Source: [Clostridium] innocuum (lineage in GTDB: Bacteria > Bacillota_I > Bacilli_A > Erysipelotrichales > Erysipelotrichaceae). From it: 64,000 nucleotides of DNA. How positions within the stretch are numbered: position 1 is the first letter of the stretch; each line of letters opens with the position of its first letter. A program made the position numbers and the translations under genes. The notes below the pieces were generated by a model that worked only from the letters and a program-made list of their open reading frames with translations, did no database searches and had not been told where the DNA came from. The DNA lies in NCBI GenBank assembly GCA_012317185.1, contig CP048838.1, positions 3,596,001 to 3,660,000 on the forward strand. The letters run 5' to 3'. Below are positions 43,662 through 53,690 of the stretch, piece after piece.

Positions 43662-44831
43662 TTACTGATTTGTATTTTGTATATAGTAATGCAGACGCTC
43701 TTTGCGGTTTCGAACCTTTCCCTGGAAGCTGGAGGATACCCGCTGTGCTATCCGATAGGCATCATCCTCACGCTGACATGGCAGCAGAACAAGAAACTGA
43801 TAACGGTTCAGCCTTGTAAATACGTCCCCGCTTCTTAAAGAGCCTTTAATGGAAATCTCAGCCTTTTGCGCCAAAACATCCAGCCGCTTATCATCGCCAT
43901 CCGTCTTAATCTCAAAAATGAACAGAAAATATCGGATATTCTCCCGTGCTGCATTTCTCATGGATATTTCATAAATATAGTCAAACGCTGTATTGTCACA
44001 GCATAATGCTCCGCTTGGAATCTCCTTGCTCCTATAATAGGTGGTAATTCCTTCTATATTCTTTTTTTCTTCATTATTGCCGATGATACTGGAATACAGC
44101 TCTTTCATTTTTTCAGATAGACTGACGGCATATTCACTCACCAGCATTCTTGTAGAGGTTTGATAATATTCGTAGGCAGAAGTATAATCTCCTTCGCTGA
44201 TCAGTGCCTGTATATAATAGAAATGATTCTCTTCTACTGAAGGCTCCAGAGTAGCAGCCTTTAATGCGATCGTTTTCAATTCCGAATACTGTTCACTGCA
44301 AAGATAATATGAACACAGCTTATTCACAACCGTTAAAAATGCGTTGCGGAAATACTCTACCTTCTGAACAAACCACAGCTGATCTGTATCCTTATATAAG
44401 CTTCCATCGTACAGGTCAATGATGATTCGCGCACGCACTGCAGTCTTATCATCGTATGTGTCTATTTTTCCAATGGCTTCAAATTCCTTTTCAAACAGGG
44501 ATGAATCAACGATTGTTTCTACTTCAGGCTGGAAACGATATCCCCCTTTTTCTGTTTGTATCATATCAATATCCTGCAGAGCCGTGATTTCTTTCAACAG
44601 CTTTCTCAGCCGAAAGATATTGAACTTCAAAGAGCTCAGTGGATTGTCGCTGTTATCCCAGAACAATTCCATTAAAAAATCCCTGGATACGTTCTTTTGG
44701 TCCTGTAGGATCAGAACTTCCAGCAGGCTGAGTGACTGACGGGAAAGATAATCCCTCATATTCAATACTGCATCACCATATTCGATAAGAAAGCCATCAA
44801 ACAGATGGATATACATTTTGCTGTTGTTCAT
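43662..44831 (-). CDS. BTAD (SARP-like) transcriptional regulator with degenerate GGDEF-like C-terminus
   Basis: Residues about 1-100 form an OmpR-type winged helix (LSLLEVLILQDQKNVSRDFL, SSLKFNIFRLRKLLKE), and about 105-255 a bacterial transcriptional activation domain of helical repeats. The last 110 residues (YFLFIFEIKTDG, SLRSGDVFTRLNRYQFLVLL) follow the pattern of a GGDEF domain in which the signature is LNRYQF, so it is not a cyclase. Length is 389 residues. AAAGGAGGA precedes the ATG. The gene is directly upstream of the surface protein and its repeat-bearing promoter, so it is the best candidate activator. Confidence 0.85.
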   Translation of the reverse strand: MNNSKMYIHLFDGFLIEYGDAVLNMRDYLSRQSLSLLEVLILQDQKNVSRDFLMELFWDNSDNPLSSLKFNIFRLRKLLKEITALQDIDMIQTEKGGYRFQPEVETIVDSSLFEKEFEAIGKIDTYDDKTAVRARIIIDLYDGSLYKDTDQLWFVQKVEYFRNAFLTVVNKLCSYYLCSEQYSELKTIALKAATLEPSVEENHFYYIQALISEGDYTSAYEYYQTSTRMLVSEYAVSLSEKMKELYSSIIGNNEEKKNIEGITTYYRSKEIPSGALCCDNTAFDYIYEISMRNAARENIRYFLFIFEIKTDGDDKRLDVLAQKAEISIKGSLRSGDVFTRLNRYQFLVLLPCQREDDAYRIAQRVSSSFQGKVRNRKERLHYYIQNTNQ

Positions 44832-45116
44832 GAAACTCCTCCTTTATCAGGCATGTTTGAGTCTGCATATAAACCAGAGTATACACATTTATGCACTACA
44901 GCAGCTGGCACCCTTTACGAAATCCTGCTTTATGATGCTGCTGCATTTCTTGAACATTGTCCACACTAAGTATACTATATTTTTTTTAAATACTGCACTT
45001 GAAACTTAAATTTATGAAAGAAATAAGTTTTTTCCAAATCCTTCTGCTGCGATAATACATGTATGCTTCATGATTGGCGCAGTATCACTGCTATGAAACT
45101 ACGATGCTTTTAATGA
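44832..45116. other. Gene-free stretch upstream of the BTAD gene
   Basis: TATACT on the minus strand (44969-44974) is the most likely -10 of the BTAD gene. No 11-bp repeat of the kind above is visible, and no small gene. Confidence 0.4.
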
Positions 45117-45118
45117 CA

Positions 45119-45140
45119 AGAAAAAGACCCGAGGGTCTTT
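45119..45140 (-). terminator. Terminator of the cardiolipin synthase gene
   Basis: AAAGACCC pairs with GGGTCTTT and is followed by a T run on the minus strand. Confidence 0.85.
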
Positions 45141-45143
45141 GCT

Positions 45144-46682
45144 TTACATCATAGGAGAAAACAGATTCAGAATCGCCCGCATTATACGGATTGGAAGCCG
45201 CACCTGATGACATTCCTCCAGCGTTACCTGATGACTTTTCGCCAGAGTCTCCAGATAATCCTTCTTCACATCCATTACCACCTTGCTGCGGTAGAACCAT
45301 ACACCGCACTCATAATGCAGATAGTATGAACGATAATCCATATTGACAGTGCCGACAATCGCCATTTTGTCATCGACGACAAAGCTTTTGCCATGAACGA
45401 AGCCCGGTGTGTACTCGTAGATTTTCACACCGCCCTCAATCAAATCCTTATAATTGGAGCGGGTTACGGCAAATACATACCATTTATCCGGTATATGCGG
45501 TACAAGGATGCGGACATCAATACCGTTTTTAGCAGCCAGCAGCAATGCTGTTTTCATTTCGTTATCAATCACAAGATAAGGCGTAGTCGCATAGACATAG
45601 CGGTTGGCACTGTTGATCATATTGATATGCGTGTATTCCCCGACATTTTCCTCATCCGTTGGAGAATCGCTATACGGCTGAACATAGCCGTCACTATGGA
45701 TATGCTCAAACTCCTTAAAGTCCGGTTTATAGGAAAACACATCATCCTTTTCCTTTTCATCATAATTCCAGAATTGCAGAAACATCAGTGTCAGATTCCA
45801 TACTGCCTCACCGCGAATCATGACGCTGCAGTCTTTCCAATGTCCGAAGCGTTCTTTCTTATTTATATATTCATCGGCAAGATTGATTCCCCCGGTCATT
45901 CCCACTTTTCCGTCAATTACTAAAATCTTTCGATGATCACGGTTGTTCATCTGCATAGCAAGACGCGGCTTGATCGGATTAAACACCTTTGCCTGAATGC
46001 CCAGTCTTTGAAGCGTCTGATAATAATCCTGCGGCAGTGTGGTTATACAGCCGGCATCATCGTACATAACGCGTACTTCAACACCCTTTTTCACTTTATC
46101 AATTAAAATATCCAGAATGGTGTCCCACATGACACCCGGTGCGATGATGAAATATTCCATGAAAATGAATTTTTCAGCTTTTTTCAATTCTTCCACCATT
46201 GCCCCGAATTTCGCTTCACCAACCGGAAAGTACGTCGTTTCAGTATGGTTATAAATAGGGAAGATGGCATTCTTCCACAGATAATTGGCCTGTTTATGCG
46301 CAAGCGGATCTTCCGCCTCCAGTGCTTCCATAATTTCCGTATTCTGCCATGATACTTCCTGATAGTTTTCCAGTGCCTCGCTGTCTCTTTTGCGCAGCTC
46401 CTTGGGAACCTTCTGTCCGCCAAACAGCAGATAAATCAGCCCCCCGAAAACAGGAACTGCCATGATCAGCAATACCCAGGTCAGCTTGTAGGTCGGATTG
46501 TCATTTTTATTGATAATATAGATACTCATACAGAAACTCAGCGCAATCAGGATGAAATAGATTGCCACGAAATATTCACTGAGCTTAAAGACAATACCGA
46601 AGAATACAAACAGCTGTATTAAAATCAATACTGCGACAATTAATATCTTATTATGTAAAAGGGACAGTAGTTTACGAATCAT
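45144..46682 (-). CDS. cls: Cardiolipin synthase
   Basis: Membrane enzyme joining phosphatidylglycerol molecules into cardiolipin. Two N-terminal membrane segments (about 12-33 and 38-60) are followed by two phospholipase D half-sites: HRKILVIDGKVGMTGGIN (about residue 250) and HGKSFVVDDKMAIVGTVN (about 425). Length of 512 residues is normal. Ribosome site GGAGGGAG. It follows the M28-like gene by 17 bases, so they may share a transcript. Confidence 0.95.
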   Translation of the reverse strand: MIRKLLSLLHNKILIVAVLILIQLFVFFGIVFKLSEYFVAIYFILIALSFCMSIYIINKNDNPTYKLTWVLLIMAVPVFGGLIYLLFGGQKVPKELRKRDSEALENYQEVSWQNTEIMEALEAEDPLAHKQANYLWKNAIFPIYNHTETTYFPVGEAKFGAMVEELKKAEKFIFMEYFIIAPGVMWDTILDILIDKVKKGVEVRVMYDDAGCITTLPQDYYQTLQRLGIQAKVFNPIKPRLAMQMNNRDHRKILVIDGKVGMTGGINLADEYINKKERFGHWKDCSVMIRGEAVWNLTLMFLQFWNYDEKEKDDVFSYKPDFKEFEHIHSDGYVQPYSDSPTDEENVGEYTHINMINSANRYVYATTPYLVIDNEMKTALLLAAKNGIDVRILVPHIPDKWYVFAVTRSNYKDLIEGGVKIYEYTPGFVHGKSFVVDDKMAIVGTVNMDYRSYYLHYECGVWFYRSKVVMDVKKDYLETLAKSHQVTLEECHQVRLPIRIMRAILNLFSPMM

Positions 46683-46699
46683 GCAGCTCCCTCCTTTTT

Positions 46700-47653
46700 T
46701 TATTTCTGGTTATGCAGATATTCTTTTACCATAGCTACATTGCCATCGAGTGTTTCCATATCAATATACTTATCCTTACCGGTTCCGGTCCCTGTAACAC
46801 AGAGACTTCCTGCGTCATCCAGTTCTCCGCAGGATATGACAACCGCCTTTTTAAAATAGGCCATAGCACTCTGTGTACGCATATCCTCATTCAGCTTGAT
46901 GACATCTATAGCTTTCTTCTTGGGATGATATTTGGCAATTTCATTTGCCAGCTTGCGGTTCTGCGGATTAAATCCGATCTGCACCGTATCGCCCCTTCCA
47001 ATGCAGTCCAGACAGATCAGCGTTGGATTTTTACCTGCATTTGCAAAATCCTTGGCTGCTGCTTCTGCTCCGATGTATCGCATTTTGTTCTTATCTGTAA
47101 ACAGGAAGCCCACTTTTTTTCGTTCATCCCTGCTCAAACCCTTTGCAATTTCAACAGCGGCTGCGATGGATGCGGAATTGCGGTTATAGTTATGTGCGTT
47201 GTGAAAACCATGCATCATCCAGTACATCAGCATAACCGTTAACAGGAACAGCCCGAAAGATATTAAAGATGCCAGACCTGTTGAAGTGATCAGCGGCTGA
47301 AGTCCGTACAGACCTCCGAAAATAAGGGCAAAGAAAACGAATATCGGAACATAGGTTGCCACCATCGTCTTGTTTGCGGTCTTAGTTCCGTCAAAAGGAA
47401 AATACAGCACCTTTTTCCAGAACTTTCTTTCCGGTGTATCATAAGGAACGACAACCACCGTCTTGATCTGCTTCATGTTCCCATACAGATAGTTATGTGC
47501 GCGTGACAGCAGCTTCTTTCCTTCTATCCTTGTGGATTCATAGCCCAGCGCATGAAATTCCTGATTCAGAACGTCAATAAAGCGTTTCTTCTGTCTGCGG
47601 CTAAAGCGCGTGCCATATGTTTTTGTATACTTCTCCAATACTGTTTTATCCAT
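46700..47653 (-). CDS. Membrane protein with degenerate M28 peptidase-like domain
   Basis: Of 317 residues, about 100-160 hold two membrane segments that interrupt a soluble fold. The part HNYNRNSASIAAAVEIAKGL resembles the NASG-type block of M28 aminopeptidases, but the metal and catalytic EE pair is replaced (FLFTDKNK), so peptidase activity is unlikely. ATG 47653 has AGGAGG seven bases before it; the long upstream extension has no site. It is encoded before cls, and a link with the membrane or envelope is only inference. Confidence 0.7.
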   Translation of the reverse strand: MDKTVLEKYTKTYGTRFSRRQKKRFIDVLNQEFHALGYESTRIEGKKLLSRAHNYLYGNMKQIKTVVVVPYDTPERKFWKKVLYFPFDGTKTANKTMVATYVPIFVFFALIFGGLYGLQPLITSTGLASLISFGLFLLTVMLMYWMMHGFHNAHNYNRNSASIAAAVEIAKGLSRDERKKVGFLFTDKNKMRYIGAEAAAKDFANAGKNPTLICLDCIGRGDTVQIGFNPQNRKLANEIAKYHPKKKAIDVIKLNEDMRTQSAMAYFKKAVVISCGELDDAGSLCVTGTGTGKDKYIDMETLDGNVAMVKEYLHNQK

Positions 47654-47900
47654 ATATATGCCTCCTGAAACTAATATTCTTATTATACTAGAAATAAAAG
47701 AAAAATTATAGTAAATACTGGACATACCGTAGAAAAAAAGCATTTACAGCTTTGAATCCCCTTTCATTTCCCCGATTGTGACAAAGCCGCATCACTATGT
47801 GATGTTTGATATGCCGTCTCCTGATTTACATCCGCCTCTATTTTTTCGTATTAACATGCACTGCAATAGATGTTCTATTTAAATATGTACAGGTATAGAG
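47654..47900. other. Intergenic stretch without a gene
   Basis: Probably carries the promoter of the M28-like gene; no clear box pair or RNA was recognised. Confidence 0.4.
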
Positions 47901-47930
47901 AAAAAACTCACGATTGCTCATGAGTTTTCT
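47901..47930 (-). terminator. Terminator of the fructanase gene
   Basis: AAAACTCA pairs with TGAGTTTT, followed by more T on the minus strand. Confidence 0.8.
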
Positions 47931-47949
47931 GCTTTAAATACAAATGTTT

Positions 47950-50900
47950 TTAGGCTTTACCGCTCTTCTTTCTGCGTCTGATCACAACAGCAGCTCCACC
48001 TGCAAGCAGAGTAAGCATACCGGCTGCGGCAGCGGATGTCGTATCTCCTGTATCCGGGTTCGTTGCATCCGGTTTCCCGCTCTCCTTTTTCTCATCCTCC
48101 TGCTTCTTATCTTCTTCCAGCTTCATCGGTGAAAGAGCACGATAGGCTTTCTGCAGTGCTTCATATGCTTTCGTAACATCTGCCGCACTGACATGCTCAT
48201 CCTTCAATACAGCTTCCGCCTGCTGCAGGGCTTTTTCGAAGGCTGTCCAGGAAGCTGCTGTATAGCTTTCTTTCTTAACCGTTTTCAGTATCTTTACCAG
48301 ATCCTCCAGCTGCTTTTTGTTCACTGTTTCTTTCACAGCTTCAAGAGATGCTACCGCTGTATTCACAGCCTTTACAGCGTTATCAACGTCACTCTGCAAT
48401 GCATTCTCATCCGCCATGATTTTTTCAGCGGCCTTCACTGCCGCAGTAAGTCGTTTATAGCTTTCCGCTGTATAGCCGTCTGCTTTGATGCTCTTCGCCT
48501 GTTTGAGTACGTTCTCCAGCTCTGTTTTATCTGCTTTCTTGATATTCTTCTGAAGCTGTTTCACTGCAATATCAAGCTTTTCAACGGCATTATCAATCTC
48601 ACTCTGCGTAGCCTCGGCTTTATCCAGTACAGCCTGTGCTTCCTGCAATGCGGCTGTGAATTGTTTCCAGCTGTCCGCAGTATAATCGTTTTCTTTGTAA
48701 TTCTTCGCAGCCTCGACCGCTTTCATAAGCTCTGCCTTATTGGTCTGTACAGTGACAGTAATCTGCACTGCAAGACCATCCGCTGTCCCTTCCACAAGAT
48801 AGACGCCCGGCTTAGATGTATCCACAGACCTTGTATTCCAAGTGATCGGCTGAGCAAGCACTGCTCCGTTATCATAGCGGATGTTCACCCGCTGAGGCAG
48901 CTTCTTATCCACATCAGCTTCTTTGTATGCCACGCTAATTGGTGCTAATGTTTCTTCTGCTTTCACCGGTTTCGCATCTGTATATGCGATCGTAACATTG
49001 TTAAAGACCGTGTCAGATTTGAAGGTCTGAATACCGACAAAGCCCTCTGCCGGAAGATCCGCATGATCTCTGCTTCCGATTTCCAGATCATTCACATAAT
49101 AGGTTAATTTTCCGGCGCCGTCATAGACAAGCTTCAGATGATATGGTGCCGCACGTTTTGTAGAAGGTACAAGCTTGCTTACTGCCCATTTCTCACCATT
49201 CTCATTTTTGAACAGCTTCGCAAGATCACCGTTTGCCGTGCGTTCGATATTGGCACAGAACCAGGATGCAGTCACATTGTTCTTATCCTTAACTCCGAAG
49301 GTGATACCGGCGGCAACTCCTGTATCCGAAACAATATCCATATCGGCTTCCAGCGTGAATGCCTGGTCCTTATACACTTTGGCATCCGACATAAAGAAGC
49401 TGTCTCCACCGGTATTCCTTCCCATCATACCGTTATCTGTAATACTCCAGAATGCGTTTCCTTTCGGCCATGTGGTTATATTTGTCTGGAAATCCGGTAC
49501 GAATATCTGCACACTGATTTCCTTTGAAATCCCGCCCACAGTCGCTTTGACCTTGTAGGTTCCTGTTTTATTTCCCTTCAGAACGATGCTTCCGTCCTCT
49601 TTCTTGACAAGCGTCAAGCCCTTATGCTCCCATGCAATATCGGAAGTATCGCTGATATTCGGATAAATGTTTGTATCAATTCTAAATTCACTATCAATCT
49701 CAGCACGTTGGGGTGCAGAAAGATACAGCTGTGCTTGTTCAGTTTCGGAACCGGATTCGCCCGAATACATTGATTTCATATCATAGATATGCAGCTTATC
49801 AATGGTAACATCTCCATCCTCACAGAAAAATTCCATACCGATATTGCTGTTTTCCTGATACATTGCTGTTGAAATGTTAGCTTCTCCGTCATTTCCAAAG
49901 GCCTCCACGGCACCCTGATCAATCAGGATGCGCAGCTTCACCTTGTTGCCTGCCATCGGCTTCAGCGTATAGGAGAAGTCTCCGCTGTTCACATGATAAC
50001 CCGCATTTCTGCCATCTACATACATTTTCTGCGTATCCTGGTTATACTTGAACATCAGTTCTTTTCCATTTCCCTGACGCAGCTTGAATCCAAATTCCTT
50101 TGCACTTCCCAGTGTAAATTCACCCTCCAGGTCATAGCGGATACCGGATACTCCCCGCAGGATATTGGTGTCGGAGGAGGATACCCTTTTGTTTTCTGTC
50201 TGATACAAAATATGTTTCGTATCCCTTAGCTGTTCCACCTCTTCAACAACATTGGAGGTTACCGTATAATTTCCATCCTTGTCCTGCTTCAGACCATATT
50301 CCTGCGGCAGTGACTGCAATCCCTTATATGTCTTGCCGTCAAATTCGATGAAATCCTGCAGCCAGCTGATGCCGATCTGTCGATTTTTACCGGTGCCGTC
50401 TTTAAAGAATGTCATGGTTGCGTATTTTCCGAAGCCACCCCATGGATTAGCATTGGAATCAATGTCCATCTTTTCTGATTCTGCACTCCATTTATAAATA
50501 CCATTCGTATCCTTTTTCATGCTTCCCACGATATAGAAACCGGCGCTGCCATTGTAAATCCATTTTGTTTCCCCGGTTCCGTTCACTTTCGCAGGAATCA
50601 GTCCCGGACATTCTGAATGAATCTGATCACCGTTTTTATAGGTCAGATTCTGAGATCTTGTCCAATGAATCAAATCGCTGCTGGTGAATATCTGTGCAGC
50701 GCCTCCTGCGGTTACCATATACCATGTCTTGCTATCATCACCGTCAATCTGGAAAACCTTCGGATCACGGAAATCGTTTCCTGAAAGTGTATTGCCTTCA
50801 TTAGGAAGTACCGGATTTCCGGCATACTTCTGCCATGTCACACCGTGATCTTTACTGGAAGCGATTGCCTGTGCCTGTTTTCCTGTTTTCTCATTATGAT

Positions 50901-52764
50901 ATGTGTAGATAGAAACCAGCTTTGATTCTCCTGGTTTATTATCTGTAAATAGACCGGAAGTATTCTCTGTATCCTCTACCGCAGAGCCTGAGAAAATCAG
51001 CCCATGCTCATCAATCTGCAAGCCCAGCGGCTGCTGTTCCCAGTTGACGAGGTCCTTGGAACGGACATGTGCCTGTGACTGCTTATAGAAATTATTATTC
51101 GGAGAGTACTGGTAGAATAAATGCCAGTAGCCATCTGTGGAATCGTATACCATTCCGTTTGGATCATTCATAAAGTTGATCTGCGGCGTCACATGGAACT
51201 GTGCACGATACGGCTGTTCTGCCAGCTCTGCTGTGGAAAGCCATTTATTAACAGCAAAGTTGATATTCCTGCTGAAACCGTCTTTTTCCACCGTTATTTC
51301 CATATTCAGAAAGTTCATATCGAAGTCCTCTGCAGTCAGTGCAAAGGTATCCGTTACCTTCTGCTTTTCCTTTGTAACTTTTCCGTTTCGATCCTTTAGG
51401 GTGATATAAACATCTCCGTTGGATTGCGGCTTTACGTCTACACGATCCACTCCGGCAGGAATATCCATACCATAGTTCTTCACTTCCGGATCAAATGCCG
51501 GTGTGATCGTGACCCCATCTGTCAGAACCTGAAAATCACTTAACTGAGCATCCTCTACAATCGGTAAATCGGAAGCAGCCTTATGATTCAGATTCTGGTA
51601 CATGATATTGCCTTCCCATGTCAGCAATCCCAGATATCCTTCTCCCTTGTGCCGGCTATCCTTTTCCCGCATAATCCCCTTGCCGTTCGCATACACATAA
51701 ATATCTTCCCCAACTACGACAACCTTCATGTCATAAGAGCCGTCCGCATTCGGTTCAACATCACTCAAGGGAACCTCAGCAATGCTGGCACCACTCGGAA
51801 ATTCAAATAATTTGAATATATTATTTTTGTAATCTGCATTCATTACATAACAGCCATCCTTCGGATTTGCAGGATTCTGTACGCGGAACATCAATGCTCC
51901 CGCACCATTCTTATCCAGGTTGTTGATGTTTGCAGAGTACTCGAAATTTTCTATCTTCGTATCAGAAATAGCAAAGTTATCTCCGGAACCCTGTGAATGC
52001 ATTCCGTTATCTGTTATTTTCCAGCTGCCCTGAAGCCCACGCAAATTTTCAAGGGTCGTATGGAACAGACTTTCATCCACTCTCACCGTTCTGTCTGTGA
52101 ACTGTACATTAGAAAATTCAGCTTCTGTACTGAACGTCAGCAATCCGATATAACCGCCTGCCCAGTCATCCATGTTTCCACTCATGATATTTTCAGTGCC
52201 GCCTTCGCTTATCACCTTGTGTGTAAAGTCACCATTTGCCTTTATATCCAGATCCAGATGAACCGTTTTGGATGAGTCATAGCCGTTCAATACCTGCATA
52301 GGTTGATAGTTATGATCTCCAGGTACCCGGAACATGCGCATTTTATTTTCGCCTTCATGGTGAATGACATTTGCCGCTCTCCATGCATTGCCCGGCTGAC
52401 TGCGATCACCAACCCCGACCAGCAGCGCTGCACAGGCAGCGTCCCCGCTCTTGATATTCAAATCAGCGCTATAGTGAAAATCATCCGCAATCTCTTTCAT
52501 ATCCTCACTCATTGCAAAATTATCACTACCCGTATTCCCCATGGCTATTTTGCCATCTGCTGCATGCACATTGCTTCCTGTAAAATTACTAAGTGCTACC
52601 GGTGCCGCTTCCTTTACCTCAGGAATCTGTTCATTCGTCTGTGGCATCTTTGTTTCCTGTTTTTCCGGTATCGTTTCAGCCAGTACGTTAAAAGGAATTA
52701 AATTCGATACTGCCATGGAACATGACATAAAAGCAGCCAGCATCCTTGTCGTTTTTCTCGTCAT
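47950..52764 (-). CDS. Secreted, wall-anchored GH32 fructanase/levanase with FIVAR repeats
   Basis: Surface enzyme that splits fructans (levan, inulin or sucrose), 1604 residues. A signal peptide (about 1-29) is followed by two lectin-like (LamG/ConA) units (about 40-400), a GH32 five-blade core with the nucleophile in MNDPNG (about 531), FRDPKVF (about 668) and the acid/base in SECPGL (about 718). Then come a GH32 C-terminal sandwich, an Ig-like part, a third lectin-like unit (about 1150-1300), three FIVAR three-helix units (about 1345-1540) and the sortase-type signal NPDTGD with a membrane helix and RRRKK tail. ATG 52764 has AAGGAGA seven bases before it. Confidence 0.92.
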   Translation of the reverse strand: MTRKTTRMLAAFMSCSMAVSNLIPFNVLAETIPEKQETKMPQTNEQIPEVKEAAPVALSNFTGSNVHAADGKIAMGNTGSDNFAMSEDMKEIADDFHYSADLNIKSGDAACAALLVGVGDRSQPGNAWRAANVIHHEGENKMRMFRVPGDHNYQPMQVLNGYDSSKTVHLDLDIKANGDFTHKVISEGGTENIMSGNMDDWAGGYIGLLTFSTEAEFSNVQFTDRTVRVDESLFHTTLENLRGLQGSWKITDNGMHSQGSGDNFAISDTKIENFEYSANINNLDKNGAGALMFRVQNPANPKDGCYVMNADYKNNIFKLFEFPSGASIAEVPLSDVEPNADGSYDMKVVVVGEDIYVYANGKGIMREKDSRHKGEGYLGLLTWEGNIMYQNLNHKAASDLPIVEDAQLSDFQVLTDGVTITPAFDPEVKNYGMDIPAGVDRVDVKPQSNGDVYITLKDRNGKVTKEKQKVTDTFALTAEDFDMNFLNMEITVEKDGFSRNINFAVNKWLSTAELAEQPYRAQFHVTPQINFMNDPNGMVYDSTDGYWHLFYQYSPNNNFYKQSQAHVRSKDLVNWEQQPLGLQIDEHGLIFSGSAVEDTENTSGLFTDNKPGESKLVSIYTYHNEKTGKQAQAIASSKDHGVTWQKYAGNPVLPNEGNTLSGNDFRDPKVFQIDGDDSKTWYMVTAGGAAQIFTSSDLIHWTRSQNLTYKNGDQIHSECPGLIPAKVNGTGETKWIYNGSAGFYIVGSMKKDTNGIYKWSAESEKMDIDSNANPWGGFGKYATMTFFKDGTGKNRQIGISWLQDFIEFDGKTYKGLQSLPQEYGLKQDKDGNYTVTSNVVEEVEQLRDTKHILYQTENKRVSSSDTNILRGVSGIRYDLEGEFTLGSAKEFGFKLRQGNGKELMFKYNQDTQKMYVDGRNAGYHVNSGDFSYTLKPMAGNKVKLRILIDQGAVEAFGNDGEANISTAMYQENSNIGMEFFCEDGDVTIDKLHIYDMKSMYSGESGSETEQAQLYLSAPQRAEIDSEFRIDTNIYPNISDTSDIAWEHKGLTLVKKEDGSIVLKGNKTGTYKVKATVGGISKEISVQIFVPDFQTNITTWPKGNAFWSITDNGMMGRNTGGDSFFMSDAKVYKDQAFTLEADMDIVSDTGVAAGITFGVKDKNNVTASWFCANIERTANGDLAKLFKNENGEKWAVSKLVPSTKRAAPYHLKLVYDGAGKLTYYVNDLEIGSRDHADLPAEGFVGIQTFKSDTVFNNVTIAYTDAKPVKAEETLAPISVAYKEADVDKKLPQRVNIRYDNGAVLAQPITWNTRSVDTSKPGVYLVEGTADGLAVQITVTVQTNKAELMKAVEAAKNYKENDYTADSWKQFTAALQEAQAVLDKAEATQSEIDNAVEKLDIAVKQLQKNIKKADKTELENVLKQAKSIKADGYTAESYKRLTAAVKAAEKIMADENALQSDVDNAVKAVNTAVASLEAVKETVNKKQLEDLVKILKTVKKESYTAASWTAFEKALQQAEAVLKDEHVSAADVTKAYEALQKAYRALSPMKLEEDKKQEDEKKESGKPDATNPDTGDTTSAAAAGMLTLLAGGAAVVIRRRKKSGKA

Positions 52765-52851
52765 ACAATCTCTCCTTTTCCTTTTTTCAAACACCGTTTT
52801 GATGTTCTATTTAAAGTATATCGAAAGTAAAAATGTCTACACAGTGAATTT

Positions 52852-52865
52852 TGTAATCACTTACA
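52852..52865 (-). promoter_or_regulatory. cre-like palindrome upstream of the fructanase gene
   Basis: TGTAATCACTTACA has perfect 5-base arms (TGTAA/TTACA) but a CA in place of the central CG. It lies about 88 bases before the start codon; TATACT (minus, near 52815) is the possible -10. Weak catabolite control is a guess. Confidence 0.4.
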
Positions 52866-52918
52866 TTGACATTCGTTAAACTGTTTATAGTTAAGCTAAA
52901 CGTTGAAAATGACTGCAT

Positions 52919-53601
52919 TCAGTACGTAGGCTGCAGCTTTGCACCACTCTGCAAATACCATATTGCCAGCTGCGTACGATCTCTCAGCTGCAGTTTTTCC
53001 AATATGATGCTCAAATAATTGCGTATAGTGCCCTCTGTAAATATCATTTTTTCAGCAATTTCACGATTCGACATTCCATACGCAATCGCCCCGATGATAT
53101 CCCATTCTCTGCCGCTCAGCTTCTCAACACATAAATCCACACGTCTATGCTCCTGATTCTCCTGCTTTACTGTTTTCCCGCAATGAATCATACGAAGCAT
53201 CTTTGCACCGACATCCGGATTCAGAACACTGCCGCCTTCTACTCTACCGTTGTTTCAATCGAATATTTCAATTCTCTAAGCGATATCCCTTTGAGAATAT
53301 ATCCGCTGGCTCCATAGGCAAGTGCCTTTAATACATACTCATCATCATTGAAGGTTGTTAACATCAACACATGAACATCCGGATACCTCTGCTTTAGAAC
53401 CCGCGTGCTTTCCACGCCATCCATAACAGGCATACGGATATCCATCAAAATAATATCCGGCTTCTCATTCTCCAACTGCTGCAATACCTCTTCCCCATTG
53501 GCAACGATACTAATCACCCGAAGCCCCTCGATAGAATTTAAAATAATTTTCAAACTCTCGCGAATTAACTGCTGATCTTCAGCTATCATGATTTTTATCA
53601 T
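52919..53601 (-). pseudogene. NarL/FixJ-type response regulator disrupted by a 5-bp duplication
   Basis: The first frame (53239-53601) codes a full receiver domain (phospho-acceptor in ILMDIRMPVMDG, about residue 54; TTFNDDEYV; lysine in YILKG) and stops after SIETTVE. The second frame (52919-53200 and upstream) codes GGSVLNPDVGAKMLRM and a complete LuxR-type HTH (LSGREWDIIGAIAYGMSNRE). The break is a tandem TCTAC-TCTAC at 53238-53247. Removing one copy restores TVEGGSVLNP, the normal linker. No sensor kinase gene is adjacent. The HTH could still be made as a separate piece. Confidence 0.85.
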
Positions 53602-53690
53602 ATTTTTCCCTCTGCAATGTCTCTAATAGTATACATTCTTGTATAGTTAGTTTCTACGAAAAAAATGATGTGTTATTGGCTGATCAGCAC

